NCBI GenBank assembly: GCA_017652545.1
Contig: JAGCAV010000557.1
Coordinates: 1-5,833 of the forward strand
Length of the DNA: 5,833 nt
From: Lachnospiraceae bacterium
GTDB lineage: Bacteria; Bacillota_A; Clostridia; Lachnospirales; Lachnospiraceae
Direction of reading: 5' to 3'
Part shown: positions 5,798 to 5,833 of the stretch, piece by piece
Numbering within the stretch: the first letter of the stretch is position 1
How the letters are laid out: each line of letters starts with the position of its first letter
The notes under the pieces: generated by a model
The model's input: the letters and a program-made list of their open reading frames with translations, nothing else
What the model was told of the DNA's origin: nothing
Databases searched by the model: none
Made by a program: the position numbers and the translations under genes

Positions 5798-5833
5798 CAA
5801 AGAAGTCGCCCTGGAATTTCTTCCAAGACGACT
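5798..5833 (-). terminator. Strong GAAA-capped hairpin with T-rich tail at the right edge
   Basis: On the minus strand 13 consecutive pairs (two G·T) form between AGTCGTCTTGGAA and TTCCAGGGCGACT around a GAAA tetraloop, followed by TCTTTG. It may end an upstream gene outside the window or act as an attenuator in the asnB leader. The short, interrupted T-run makes termination less certain than at the other two sites. The hairpin is cut by the window edge and may be longer. Confidence 0.6.

Noticed and set aside
5638..5833. T-box riboswitch for asparagine upstream of asnB
   Set aside because: No T-box core (AGGGTGGNACCGCG-like) or terminator just before the coding region is visible.

Overview
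The window carries a nitrogen-assimilation block. Three genes lie on the minus strand, in transcription order asnB (glutamine-hydrolysing asparagine synthetase), glnN (type III glutamine synthetase) and amt (ammonium transporter with a P-II domain fused to its C-terminus, cut by the left edge). I find no convincing gene on the plus strand. The combination of GSIII, an Amt–P-II fusion, strong AGGAGG-type ribosome binding sites, intrinsic terminators and moderately GC-rich DNA suggests a Gram-positive anaerobe of the Clostridia, perhaps Lachnospiraceae-like. That placement is inference; no rRNA or phylogenetic marker is present.

Layout, right to left (direction of transcription). At 5798-5833 is a 13-bp GAAA-capped hairpin with a short T-rich tail. 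At 5663-5783 is a region closed by a perfect 9-bp inverted repeat that encloses several further hairpins; it looks like a structured leader RNA or a palindromic repeat element. asnB follows at 3985-5637. The 159-bp asnB–glnN gap contains a strong terminator 25 bases before the glnN start, overlapped by a hexaloop hairpin. glnN occupies 1726-3825. The 192-bp glnN–amt gap contains two GTCCCC-core repeats of REP type, a second terminator overlapped by a hexaloop hairpin, and a perfect 8-bp inverted repeat. amt then runs from 1533 off the left edge.

How the genes work together. Amt imports ammonium and its P-II domain would report nitrogen and energy status. GlnN turns ammonium plus glutamate into glutamine. 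AsnB spends glutamine to make asparagine.

The main regulatory observation is that glnN and amt are each preceded by a terminator whose 5' arm can instead form a hairpin with a six-base loop, AAUGGC for glnN and AACGGC for amt, set in a shared ACAAYGGCGU core. A at loop position 1 and G at position 4 is the hallmark of RNA targets of ANTAR-domain antiterminators. This suggests that an ANTAR protein encoded elsewhere controls both genes by antitermination. The usual upstream partner hairpin was not found in either leader, so the assignment is probable rather than certain. The hairpin at the right edge may be the 3' part of a third such switch for asnB.
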